From Brevundimonas sp. (lineage in GTDB: Bacteria; Pseudomonadota; Alphaproteobacteria; Caulobacterales; Caulobacteraceae), in NCBI RefSeq assembly GCF_013912065.1, contig NZ_JACESA010000011.1:62001-126000 (forward strand): DNA of 64,000 nucleotides, given 5' to 3'. The notes under the pieces are model-generated. The model was given only the letters and a program-made list of their open reading frames with translations. It had not been told where the DNA came from and did not search any database. Positions 51,537 through 61,177 of the stretch are shown here, in pieces (position 1 is the first letter of the stretch; every line of letters begins with the position of its first letter). The position numbers were made by a program, and so were the translations under genes.

Positions 51537-52364
51537 TTAGGAGGCGGGCGGCGTCAAAGGCAGCGGCTCACTAGCGGCCCAGGCGGTTTCGATCGCCGTC
51601 AACAGGGTCTGATCCACGGCGAAAACCGCATCGTCAATTGCGGTGATGGGACTGACCGGCGTGGCGCTGTTGCACAGAAATGCGCCATCGAAACCCGACA
51701 GTTCGGACACGTGGACCGGGCGGGTCTGCGACGACAGGCCCAGCCCGGACGGCCCAAGCCCGGACAGGCCGCGCTCGATCAGGACCTGGGTCACCCCCGC
51801 CAGCATCGGCGCCTGGGGCCAGACGATGCGGTCCCCCTGAATGAAGCCGACATTCCAGGTCACGCCTTCGGACACATGGCCCTGATCATCGACGAACAGG
51901 GCGTCGTCGAAGCCCGCCGCCCGCACGGTGCGGCGGGCGCGCGTGGCGCCGAAGGTGGCGACATGTTTCAGGTGCGCCGGCTCACGCTCGTAATGCACGG
52001 CCGTCACCCGCATTTGGGCGGCGAGCGGCGGCGGGGGCGGCGAAACCACCGTCATCAGCTTGGGCCGACCGACGAAGGACGGGTTGCGATGGCCGATCTC
52101 GGGCGAGAACAGACTGACCCGCATCCAGCAGGCGTCCCGGCCGTCGACGGCGAGCGCCAACAGACGCCGGAACTCGGCCTCGCCGGGGCTTTCGCCGAAC
52201 AGTTCGACGGCGGCCTGATCCAGACGGGCGAGATGCAGGTCCAGCCCCCGGACCGCGCCGTGCTCGACGCGGAAGGAGGTGTAGGCGCCGTAGTTGACCA
52301 GGGCCTGGTGGGCCAGGTCGTCAGGGGTGGCGGGAAGGCCGTCGATCAGGATGTCAGACGTCAT
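51537..52364 (-). CDS. Class IV aminotransferase (D-amino acid/branched-chain-like)
   Basis: 275 aa from ATG 52364. The PLP class IV fold shows AYTSFRVEHGAVRGLDLHLA, the Lys in EPAHLKHVATFGATRARR, and VSEGVTWNVGFIQGD. It resembles D-alanine or 4-amino-4-deoxychorismate lyase-like enzymes, but the substrate is unknown. It ends just after the intergenic gap that precedes coaD. Start chosen because the upstream frame runs into the repeat region. Confidence 0.8.
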   Translation of the reverse strand: MTSDILIDGLPATPDDLAHQALVNYGAYTSFRVEHGAVRGLDLHLARLDQAAVELFGESPGEAEFRRLLALAVDGRDACWMRVSLFSPEIGHRNPSFVGRPKLMTVVSPPPPPLAAQMRVTAVHYEREPAHLKHVATFGATRARRTVRAAGFDDALFVDDQGHVSEGVTWNVGFIQGDRIVWPQAPMLAGVTQVLIERGLSGLGPSGLGLSSQTRPVHVSELSGFDGAFLCNSATPVSPITAIDDAVFAVDQTLLTAIETAWAASEPLPLTPPAS

Positions 52365-52380
52365 GGCCGCTCCCCTCTTT

Positions 52381-52560
52381 CTTCCCTTCTCCCCTTGCGG
52401 GAGAAGGTGGCCCGAAGGGCCGGATGAGGGGTCCGCTGGTGGGTCAGTTCGCACCACCGCAACCCTCACCCTTTGGCTGCTACGCGCCGCCCTTCGGGTC
52501 GCGCAAGACCGATCGCTACGCTCTCGGTCGCTCAAGCCCTCTCCCAAAGGGAGAGGGTGT
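52381..52560. repeat. Compound intergenic repeat between gyrA and the aminotransferase
   Basis: Three stems: CCTTCTCCC/GGGAGAAGG at 52385-52407, GGCCC-GAA-GGGCC at 52409-52421 and CCCTCTCCC-AAA-GGGAGAGGG at 52537-52557. The wording CTTCTCCCxTTGCGGGAGAAGGTGGCCC is a very common intergenic repeat in alphaproteobacteria. The last stem is 6 nt from the gyrA stop and could terminate gyrA. Confidence 0.75.
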
Positions 52561-52563
52561 TAA

Positions 52564-55341
<2,778 letters not shown>

Positions 55342-55463
55342 GGAAGCGTGGCTTTATGCGGCCGGAATCGGAACGTGATCCGCTGTGACGATTTCTAGCA
55401 TTGCAGGGCTTCGGAGGCAAAGCGACGTCGCCGTGAAAGCCCGTCTCTGAAAGGACTTTTCAC

Positions 55464-56039
55464 ATGCGCGCACCGACCCTCGCCGCCGCCCTCCTTCTCG
55501 CCGCCCCCCTGGCCTTCGTCGGCGCCTGCGCCTCGACCGCCGACGCGGCCCAGATGCAGGCCCAACGTGCGCCCGTCGGGGCCACGGGACAGGCGGTGCT
55601 GGTCAACGCCCAGGGGGCGAACATCGGCCGGGTCGAGATGCGTCAGGGACCGACCGGCCTGATCATCAAGGTCGAGGCCTCGGGCCTGACGCCCGGCTGG
55701 CACGGCATCCACATCCATGCGACGGGCGAATGCGCCACGCCCTTCACATCGTCCGGCGGCCACATCAACCACGGCGCCCCGAAGGCGCCGCATGGTCTGC
55801 TGAACCCAGGCGGCCCCGACGACGGCGACCTGCCCAACGTCTATGCGGGCGCGGACGGCAAGGTGAACGCCGAACTGTTCACCACGCGGGCGCGCATTTC
55901 GTCGGAAGGCTCCGGCCAGTGGCTGTGGGACGAGGACGGCTCGGCCATCATCATCCACGCCAATCCCGACGACCACTCGACCCAGCCGATCGGCGGGGCC
56001 GGCGACCGGGTCGCCTGCGCCGCGCTCAGCGCAAGCTGA
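55464..56039 (+). CDS. sodC: Cu/Zn superoxide dismutase SodC, lipoprotein-type
   Basis: 191 aa. A signal peptide with lipobox-like VGAC (APLAFVGAC) suggests a lipid-anchored periplasmic enzyme. Metal motifs are HGIHIHATGEC, GGHINHGAPKAPHGL and the late HANPDDHSTQPIGGAGDRV. It dismutates superoxide in the periplasm. The conserved Cys pair for the disulfide is visible (GEC, VACA). It is divergent from gyrA and convergent with an EamA gene. Confidence 0.92.
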   Translation: MRAPTLAAALLLAAPLAFVGACASTADAAQMQAQRAPVGATGQAVLVNAQGANIGRVEMRQGPTGLIIKVEASGLTPGWHGIHIHATGECATPFTSSGGHINHGAPKAPHGLLNPGGPDDGDLPNVYAGADGKVNAELFTTRARISSEGSGQWLWDEDGSAIIIHANPDDHSTQPIGGAGDRVACAALSAS

Positions 56040-56046
56040 TCGTTTC

Positions 56047-56081
56047 GGGAGCGGCGACGGCGTCAGGCCTTGGCCGCTCCC
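56047..56081. terminator. Convergent terminator hairpin after sodC
   Basis: GGGAGCGGC (56047-56055) with GCCGCTCCC (56073-56081) and a 17-nt loop lies between sodC (ends 56039) and the last codons of the EamA transporter gene (stop 56063-56065). May end both transcripts; the T run is weak. Confidence 0.45.
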
Positions 56082-56989
56082 GCACGCAGTCCCCGCTCGG
56101 CCAGGGCCACGACGGCGACCCCGCCCATGGCGATGGCCGAGCCGGTCAGAATCTGCGGCGTCAGCACATCGCCCATGAAGCCCCAGCCGATCAGCATGGT
56201 CACCACCGGCGTCACCAGCAGATAGGGCGTCACTCGCCCGGCCTCGCGCTGCTGCACCAGCCAGAACAGCAGAGTGGTCGCCAGAACCGACGAGACGACG
56301 CCGGCCCACAGCAGCGAGGCCCAGACCATGGGGGTGGCGCGCTGCACCGCCGCCCACTGATCCTGCTCGAACACCGCCGAACCGAAGGCCATGACCGGGA
56401 AGGCGCCCAGGGCCAGCAGGCCCTGCATCTTCAGCGGCGGAATCGAGGTGGTGCGGCGCGCGACGACCGTGGTCACGCCCCAAGCCGCGCCGGCCGCGAT
56501 GGCGACCAGGATCGCCTTCCAGTCCTGCAGCGCGTGGGCGTCCAGGGTCATCCAGGCCACGCCGACGAAGGCCACCCCCATGCCGACCAGGGCCGCCTTG
56601 CTCAGCCGCTCGCCAAGGATCAGGAAGGCGAACAGGGTGGTGAAGGGAATCCACAGCTGGTTGGCCACCGTCACCGGACTGACGTCCGTCGCCAGCCAGT
56701 AGGCGACATAGCCCAGGCCATACTGGATCGGCCCGCCCAGGACGACGATTACGGTCAAACTTTTCCAGTCCGGGAACGGCGGACGCACGAAAGCGATCAG
56801 GCAGGCCGTCGCGATCCCGAACCGGATCGCCCCCACGAACAGGGGCGGCAGGGTCTCGGTAGCCAGCTTGGCCCCGGCGTTGTTGACGCCCCACACGACG
56901 ATGATGGCCACGATGGCGGCGATCTCCAGGCCGGTCAGAGCGTGGGGACGCACAGGCAGGGGCGCGGGCGCAGGAGCGATGTCGGTCAT
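56063..56989 (-). CDS. EamA/DMT family transporter
   Basis: 308 aa with ten predicted membrane segments in two EamA repeats, for example LEIAAIVAIIVVWGVNNAGA, LTVIVVLGGPIQYGLGYVAY and YLLVTPVVTMLIGWGFMGDV. The family exports or imports small metabolites; the substrate is unknown. It ends inside a hairpin that is shared with the convergent sodC. Confidence 0.9.
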   Translation of the reverse strand: MTDIAPAPAPLPVRPHALTGLEIAAIVAIIVVWGVNNAGAKLATETLPPLFVGAIRFGIATACLIAFVRPPFPDWKSLTVIVVLGGPIQYGLGYVAYWLATDVSPVTVANQLWIPFTTLFAFLILGERLSKAALVGMGVAFVGVAWMTLDAHALQDWKAILVAIAAGAAWGVTTVVARRTTSIPPLKMQGLLALGAFPVMAFGSAVFEQDQWAAVQRATPMVWASLLWAGVVSSVLATTLLFWLVQQREAGRVTPYLLVTPVVTMLIGWGFMGDVLTPQILTGSAIAMGGVAVVALAERGLRAGAAKA

Positions 56990-57052
56990 GACGGGCCTAT
57001 GGCACGGCGCGCCGCCGACGTCGGTTCATTTTCTATGACCCAAGGTTTCGGA

Positions 57053-57523
57053 TCAGAATTCCGGCTTGGCGACCATCAGCCAATAGATGGCCAGCACCCC
57101 CGCGAAAGCCGGCCAGCCCAGGCCGAACCACCAGCCGAACAGGCGATGATAGGCGTTCGGCAGAGACGCCCCCTGCCCCGCCGCCTGTTCAGCCAGTCTT
57201 GTCATCCGGTACTGGATCCACACGACCGGCAGCCAGCAGATCCCGACGAGAACATAGAGGCCATAGGCCGCCAGCAGCCACGGACTGCTCAGGGGCCAGC
57301 CCTGCAGATGGATCAGTCCCAGGCCGCTGATCGGCTGAACCACCACCGCGCTGGCGGTGAAGACGAAATCGGCCAGGACAACGATCCGACCGACCTCGGC
57401 CACCGTCCGGGCGTCCCTGGTCGCATGGGCGCGCAGCATGAAGAAGGCGATCCCCGCCCCCGTTCCGAACAGCACCGCACCCGACAGGATATGGACGATC
57501 TTGAGCAGGACATAGAGGCTCAT
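57053..57523 (-). CDS. DUF2269 family membrane protein
   Basis: 156 aa, four hydrophobic segments (LLKIVHILSGAVLFGTGAG, VLADFVFTASAVVV, WLLAAYGLYVLVGICWLP, GWPAFAGVLAIYWLMVA). The motif KIVHILSGAVLFGTG is typical of DUF2269 (predicted redox/heme-related integral membrane protein). The start overlaps the stop of the SDR-DoxX gene by ATGA. Last gene of a three-gene operon. Confidence 0.82.
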   Translation of the reverse strand: MSLYVLLKIVHILSGAVLFGTGAGIAFFMLRAHATRDARTVAEVGRIVVLADFVFTASAVVVQPISGLGLIHLQGWPLSSPWLLAAYGLYVLVGICWLPVVWIQYRMTRLAEQAAGQGASLPNAYHRLFGWWFGLGWPAFAGVLAIYWLMVAKPEF

Positions 57524-58821
57524 CGGCGCGCGTCCGTGGCGGCGACGAACAGGCACAGGACCATCATCGGCAACACCTTCAGCCACGGCCCCAGCGGGTC
57601 GATCCAATAGTGCGGGAGGCTGAGCGTGCCCGCGATCAGATAGCCGACGGTGGCCAGACACATGAAGACCGCCACCCGCGCCGTCCATGGCCGCACGAAC
57701 AGCATCAGGCCTAGCACGACATCCAGCAAGGCGCCCCACCAGGCCACCGGCCCGGCCCAGCGGCCGTATCCCCCCTCGTGCAATATGGCGACAGCGCCGT
57801 TCCAGCCCGGGCCGAAGCTGATCAGCCCCGTGATCAGCCAGAACAGCCCCAGGGTCAGTATGGCGAGGGGTCGCACGAACCACAGCCGTGCATGCCAGAC
57901 ATCCTGAACCGAGACGGGGGTCTCGGCCAGAAACCGCGAGAAACCGCGCGACGACACGCCCAACGTCTCGGCCCAGCCGCTGTCCTGACCGGAAACGTCA
58001 TGGTCCATCTGGCGCATGGCCGTGGTGCGGATAGGCGAGGACCAGCCCAGCCGGCCCAGCAGGTCTCCGACGACCAGGGCCGGCGCGGCCAGACTGCGAG
58101 GCAGGCGCGCCACCGGCGCGGGCCGCAGTCCCATCCAGCCGCGATACAGGCGCACGGTCTCGACCATCGTCACCGCTTCCGGTCCTGCCATGTCGAGCGA
58201 CTGATGCGACGGCGCGCCGGGGCTCAGGGCCGCGACCACCGCGGCGGCGAGATCGCCCAGGGGGACGGGCCGGAAAATCTGGTCTCCGCCGACGACGGGG
58301 CTGAACAGGGGAAAGGCCGCCAGAGCCCGGATCAGGCCTGTGCCGCCGAAGGCCGCCCGATCCACCATCAGCGACGGCCGAAGGATCAGCCAGTCCAGAC
58401 CGCTGGCCGCCACCAGCCTTTCGGTTTCGGCCTTGGTGCGCGCATAGTTCGTGCCCGCCGCGTCGTCGGCGCCGACGGCCGACATATGCACCAGCCGCCG
58501 GACGCCCGCCGCCTCGCAGGCCGCGATCAGGGCGCGTGGGCCGTCGACATGGGCGGCGCGGGTGCTGTCGCCCGCTCCGTCCTGCAACACGCCGACGCAG
58601 TTCACCACGGCGTCCACGTCCGCCAAGAGCGGGGCCCAGGCCTGCGCGGTCGTGAGTCTGGAAAAGTCCGCGACGACCCAGTCGAAGCCCGGCGCCCGCC
58701 GCGCGGGTTCGGCGATGCGACGCGCGCCGGCGCGCACGATCCAGCCCTTAGACGACAGGGCTGCGGCGATGTGCGAACCGATGAAGCCGTTGGCGCCCAG
58801 CACCAGCACCCGTCCGCTCAT
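57520..58821 (-). CDS. SDR-type NAD-dependent protein fused to a DoxX-like domain
   Basis: 433 aa from ATG 58821. An N-terminal Rossmann domain (GANGFIGSHIAAALSSKGWI, DAVVNCVGVLQDG, and the YARTKAETE active-site motif with Tyr/Lys) of the atypical SDR (complex I NDUFA9-like) type is fused to four C-terminal membrane helices resembling DoxX (residues about 310-430). It is coupled to the DCC gene upstream and to DUF2269 downstream, both by ATGA. Such operons may act in respiratory redox, but the substrate is unknown. Confidence 0.85.
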   Translation of the reverse strand: MSGRVLVLGANGFIGSHIAAALSSKGWIVRAGARRIAEPARRAPGFDWVVADFSRLTTAQAWAPLLADVDAVVNCVGVLQDGAGDSTRAAHVDGPRALIAACEAAGVRRLVHMSAVGADDAAGTNYARTKAETERLVAASGLDWLILRPSLMVDRAAFGGTGLIRALAAFPLFSPVVGGDQIFRPVPLGDLAAAVVAALSPGAPSHQSLDMAGPEAVTMVETVRLYRGWMGLRPAPVARLPRSLAAPALVVGDLLGRLGWSSPIRTTAMRQMDHDVSGQDSGWAETLGVSSRGFSRFLAETPVSVQDVWHARLWFVRPLAILTLGLFWLITGLISFGPGWNGAVAILHEGGYGRWAGPVAWWGALLDVVLGLMLFVRPWTARVAVFMCLATVGYLIAGTLSLPHYWIDPLGPWLKVLPMMVLCLFVAATDARR

Positions 58822-59273
58822 CCCAGGACCCTGTCGGCCAGATCGACGCCGCTCGGGGGCAGGCTGCACCACGTCGGCCCCGGAATCCGGCGACGGCGGC
58901 GCGCGACGAAGTCGTAGAGGGCGTCACGGACGAAGCGCGGCGCGATCCGTGCCGACACCGCCAGCCTGTAGGGCGCCGGCAAACGGGCGGCGATCCCCAG
59001 GGCGCCGTCAGACCGCTCGCGCGCCACGCCGTCCTGAATCAGCAGCATCGTTGAGGGATCGTCGGGGTCCAGCCCGTAGTGGATCAACAAGGCCCGCCCT
59101 AACGGCGACTGCGTCGGCGCAAGACGGAACACCCCGGCCCGGTCGCGCTTCAGGATCATGCGCGCCGAGTTGGAGCACAAAGCGCAGTCGCCGTCGAACA
59201 GGACCAGGGGCCGGTCGTCCGGAAAGTCCGGGACGGCGGGATCGTCACGATAGCTGTACGGCCCCCGCCCCAT
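58818..59273 (-). CDS. DCC family thiol-disulfide oxidoreductase (DUF393)
   Basis: 151 aa. The characteristic VLFDGDCALCSNSARMIL holds the DxDCxxC pair. DUF393 proteins are thioredoxin-like and often encoded beside DoxX or SDR genes. First gene of the three-gene operon. The start at 59273 (ATG) lies 21 nt after ssb, so these may be one transcript. Confidence 0.86.
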   Translation of the reverse strand: MGRGPYSYRDDPAVPDFPDDRPLVLFDGDCALCSNSARMILKRDRAGVFRLAPTQSPLGRALLIHYGLDPDDPSTMLLIQDGVARERSDGALGIAARLPAPYRLAVSARIAPRFVRDALYDFVARRRRRIPGPTWCSLPPSGVDLADRVLG

Positions 59274-59293
59274 GGTTCGTTCGGCTATCGGCC

Positions 59294-59791
59294 TTAGAAC
59301 GGAATATCGTCGTTCAGGTCGTAGCTTTCCTTGGGGCCGCTCGGCTTGTTGGCGCCGCCGGTGGAGAAGCCCGAGGAATAGTCGTCGTCGCCGCGACCGC
59401 CGCCGCCGTAACCGCCGCCTTGCGAGGCGCCGCCTTCAGAACGGCCGCCCAGCATGGTCAGTTCACCCTTGAAGCGGCTGACCACGATCTCGGTCGAATA
59501 TTTCTCGACGCCCTGCTGGTCGGTCCATTTGCGGGTCTGGAGCGCGCCCTCGATATAGACGGTCGAGCCCTTCTTCACATAGTTCTCGACGACCTTGACG
59601 ATGTTGTCGTTGAAGATGACGACCCGGTGCCACTCGGTCTTTTCCTTGCGCTCGCCCGAGGACTTGTCGCGCCAGGTCTCGGACGTAGCGATCGACAGGT
59701 TGGCGATACGGTCGCCGTTCGGCATGGACCGGATTTCGGGGTCGCGGCCCAGATTGCCGACCAGAATGACCTTGTTGACGCTGCCCGCCAT
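59294..59791 (-). CDS. ssb: Single-stranded DNA-binding protein
   Basis: 165 aa. OB-fold ([60 protein letters not shown]) followed by a Gly-rich linker and the conserved acidic tip DLNDDIPF. Protects single-stranded DNA in replication and repair. A perfect alphaproteobacterial SOS box lies 134 nt upstream, so expression is probably LexA-controlled. Confidence 0.96.
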   Translation of the reverse strand: MAGSVNKVILVGNLGRDPEIRSMPNGDRIANLSIATSETWRDKSSGERKEKTEWHRVVIFNDNIVKVVENYVKKGSTVYIEGALQTRKWTDQQGVEKYSTEIVVSRFKGELTMLGGRSEGGASQGGGYGGGGRGDDDYSSGFSTGGANKPSGPKESYDLNDDIPF

Positions 59792-59924
59792 GGAAACTTC
59801 CTTCTCTCGAGGAGCGGCGAGTCCTTCGACCGCCCCGTAATTCAGCCGGATGTCTTAGGCCTGCGGCGGATCACCGCCAGCCGCTTTCGACATCAGACCC
59901 GCCAAACCGGTGGATTAACGAAAT

Positions 59925-59939
59925 GTTCCACCTTTGTTC
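59925..59939. promoter_or_regulatory. SOS (LexA) box upstream of ssb
   Basis: GTTC at 59925-59928, seven bases, GTTC at 59936-59939: the exact direct repeat GTTC-N7-GTTC of alphaproteobacterial LexA. It is in the 184-nt gap before ssb (start 59791). Confidence 0.75.
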
Positions 59940-59975
59940 ACTTTGTGCAAGCCCCTGCGAACGCGGGCTCCTCGC

Positions 59976-60404
59976 CTATTTGGGTTCGGGCGGAGGCGCG
60001 GCTATGGCGATGGGTCGTCCGGTCTCGTCGCGCTGGATGGCGCCCGGAATGGCCAGTCGCCCGTCGCCGGTGCGGGCCATGGCGAAGAACCGGCTGCCGG
60101 TCAGGCTCTGGCCGAATTTCACGCCTTCGCGGTCCACGAAGATGAAACGGCCCTGATAGGCGCCGGTCACCTCCTGGTTCGAACCGCCCATGCGCAGGAA
60201 CCGCAGACGCATCTCCTCCAGCTGGCCGGCGCACAGTTCGATCTGGGCGACGTTCTCGCCCATCTTCTGCAGGCGCGGCGCCTCGCCGTCCGGCGTCGCG
60301 ACGAAATAGCAGACGCCCGGCTCGAATTCGAACTGGGGTTCGTTGCTGCACGCCGCCAGGGCGGCGGCGCCGGCGACGACGACGGAAAGAACAAGGGCGC
60401 GCAT
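59976..60404 (-). CDS. Small lipoprotein, unknown
   Basis: 142 aa from ATG 60404, beginning a signal peptide with lipobox ALAAC. The mature part is mixed (NEPQFEFEPGVCYFVATPDG, SLTGSRFFAMARTGDGRLAI), with a second Cys pair that may form a disulfide. No family is recognised. Its start shares the A of the upstream TGA, so it is translationally coupled to the gene before it. Confidence 0.7.
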   Translation of the reverse strand: MRALVLSVVVAGAAALAACSNEPQFEFEPGVCYFVATPDGEAPRLQKMGENVAQIELCAGQLEEMRLRFLRMGGSNQEVTGAYQGRFIFVDREGVKFGQSLTGSRFFAMARTGDGRLAIPGAIQRDETGRPIAIAAPPPEPK

Positions 60405-61087
60405 CAATTCAGACCCGGAAATTGGCAGTTGCGATCCTGCTCCGCCAGGGTGCGGAAACGGCTGTTGTCGCCCGACTGTTCCACCCGGCGCGGCACCAGA
60501 CGCAGCGTCGTATCGCCCCAGCGGCCATACTGGGCGTCGCCTGGACGGACGCAGGTTCCGGCGTACAGGGCCTGGACGCAGGCGTTCAGGCTCATGCCGC
60601 TGGACAGGACCCGCCAGTCGGATCCGGTGTGGCGCAGGCATGGCGCGCCGCCGACGGCCGGCGCGGGCGCGGGGATGCTGGGTGCGGACGGACCTGGCTC
60701 GACGCGCGGCGCAGGATCAGCCTCGGCCAGTTCGACCGGCGGCAGTTCCGGCGGCGGCGCGAAGGCGGCGGTCGGGGCGGCGGCCAGGGCCCCCGTCTCG
60801 TCGATGCCGACGTCCAGGGCGTCGGTCGCCAGCCCGTTGCGCTGGGCGCAGTCGGCCAGGGTCGCCATGCCGACGAAGCGGCCATCGACGAAGCAGCGCA
60901 GTTCCCGGGTCGGTTCCAGCGTCGGGGCGTCGGCCAGATCGACCGTCAGCCCCCCCTTTGCGGCGGGCGGCGCTTCCGGCGTCTTGTCGCCGCCGCCCGT
61001 AAAGATCAGGGCCAGCACGACGGCGGCGATGATCACCAGCCCGGCGCCGACGGCGATGATGACGCGATTGTCTTTCGGAAGGGCCAT
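60404..61087 (-). CDS. Membrane-anchored Pro-rich protein, unknown
   Basis: 227 aa from ATG 61087. One N-terminal membrane segment (VIIAVGAGLVIIAAVVLALI) is followed by an Ala/Pro-rich middle (AAPTAAFAPPPELPPVEL...) and a Cys-containing C-terminal region (CLRHTGSDWRVLSSGMSL, CVQALYAGTCVRPGD). The Cys pairs and single anchor suggest a periplasmic protein. Function unknown; coupled to the lipoprotein that follows. Confidence 0.65.
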   Translation of the reverse strand: MALPKDNRVIIAVGAGLVIIAAVVLALIFTGGGDKTPEAPPAAKGGLTVDLADAPTLEPTRELRCFVDGRFVGMATLADCAQRNGLATDALDVGIDETGALAAAPTAAFAPPPELPPVELAEADPAPRVEPGPSAPSIPAPAPAVGGAPCLRHTGSDWRVLSSGMSLNACVQALYAGTCVRPGDAQYGRWGDTTLRLVPRRVEQSGDNSRFRTLAEQDRNCQFPGLN

Positions 61088-61177
61088 GACGGGCTTTCGC
61101 AACTGAGGCGCCCAATAACCCGGAACCGGCGTCGGGCGTCAACTGCCTAGCGTCGCATAGGGCGACGGCGCGTCGGA

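Noticed and set aside
51358-51540. 60-codon GTG frame
   Set aside because: Weak start, atypical codon use, overlaps the aminotransferase stop; no family.
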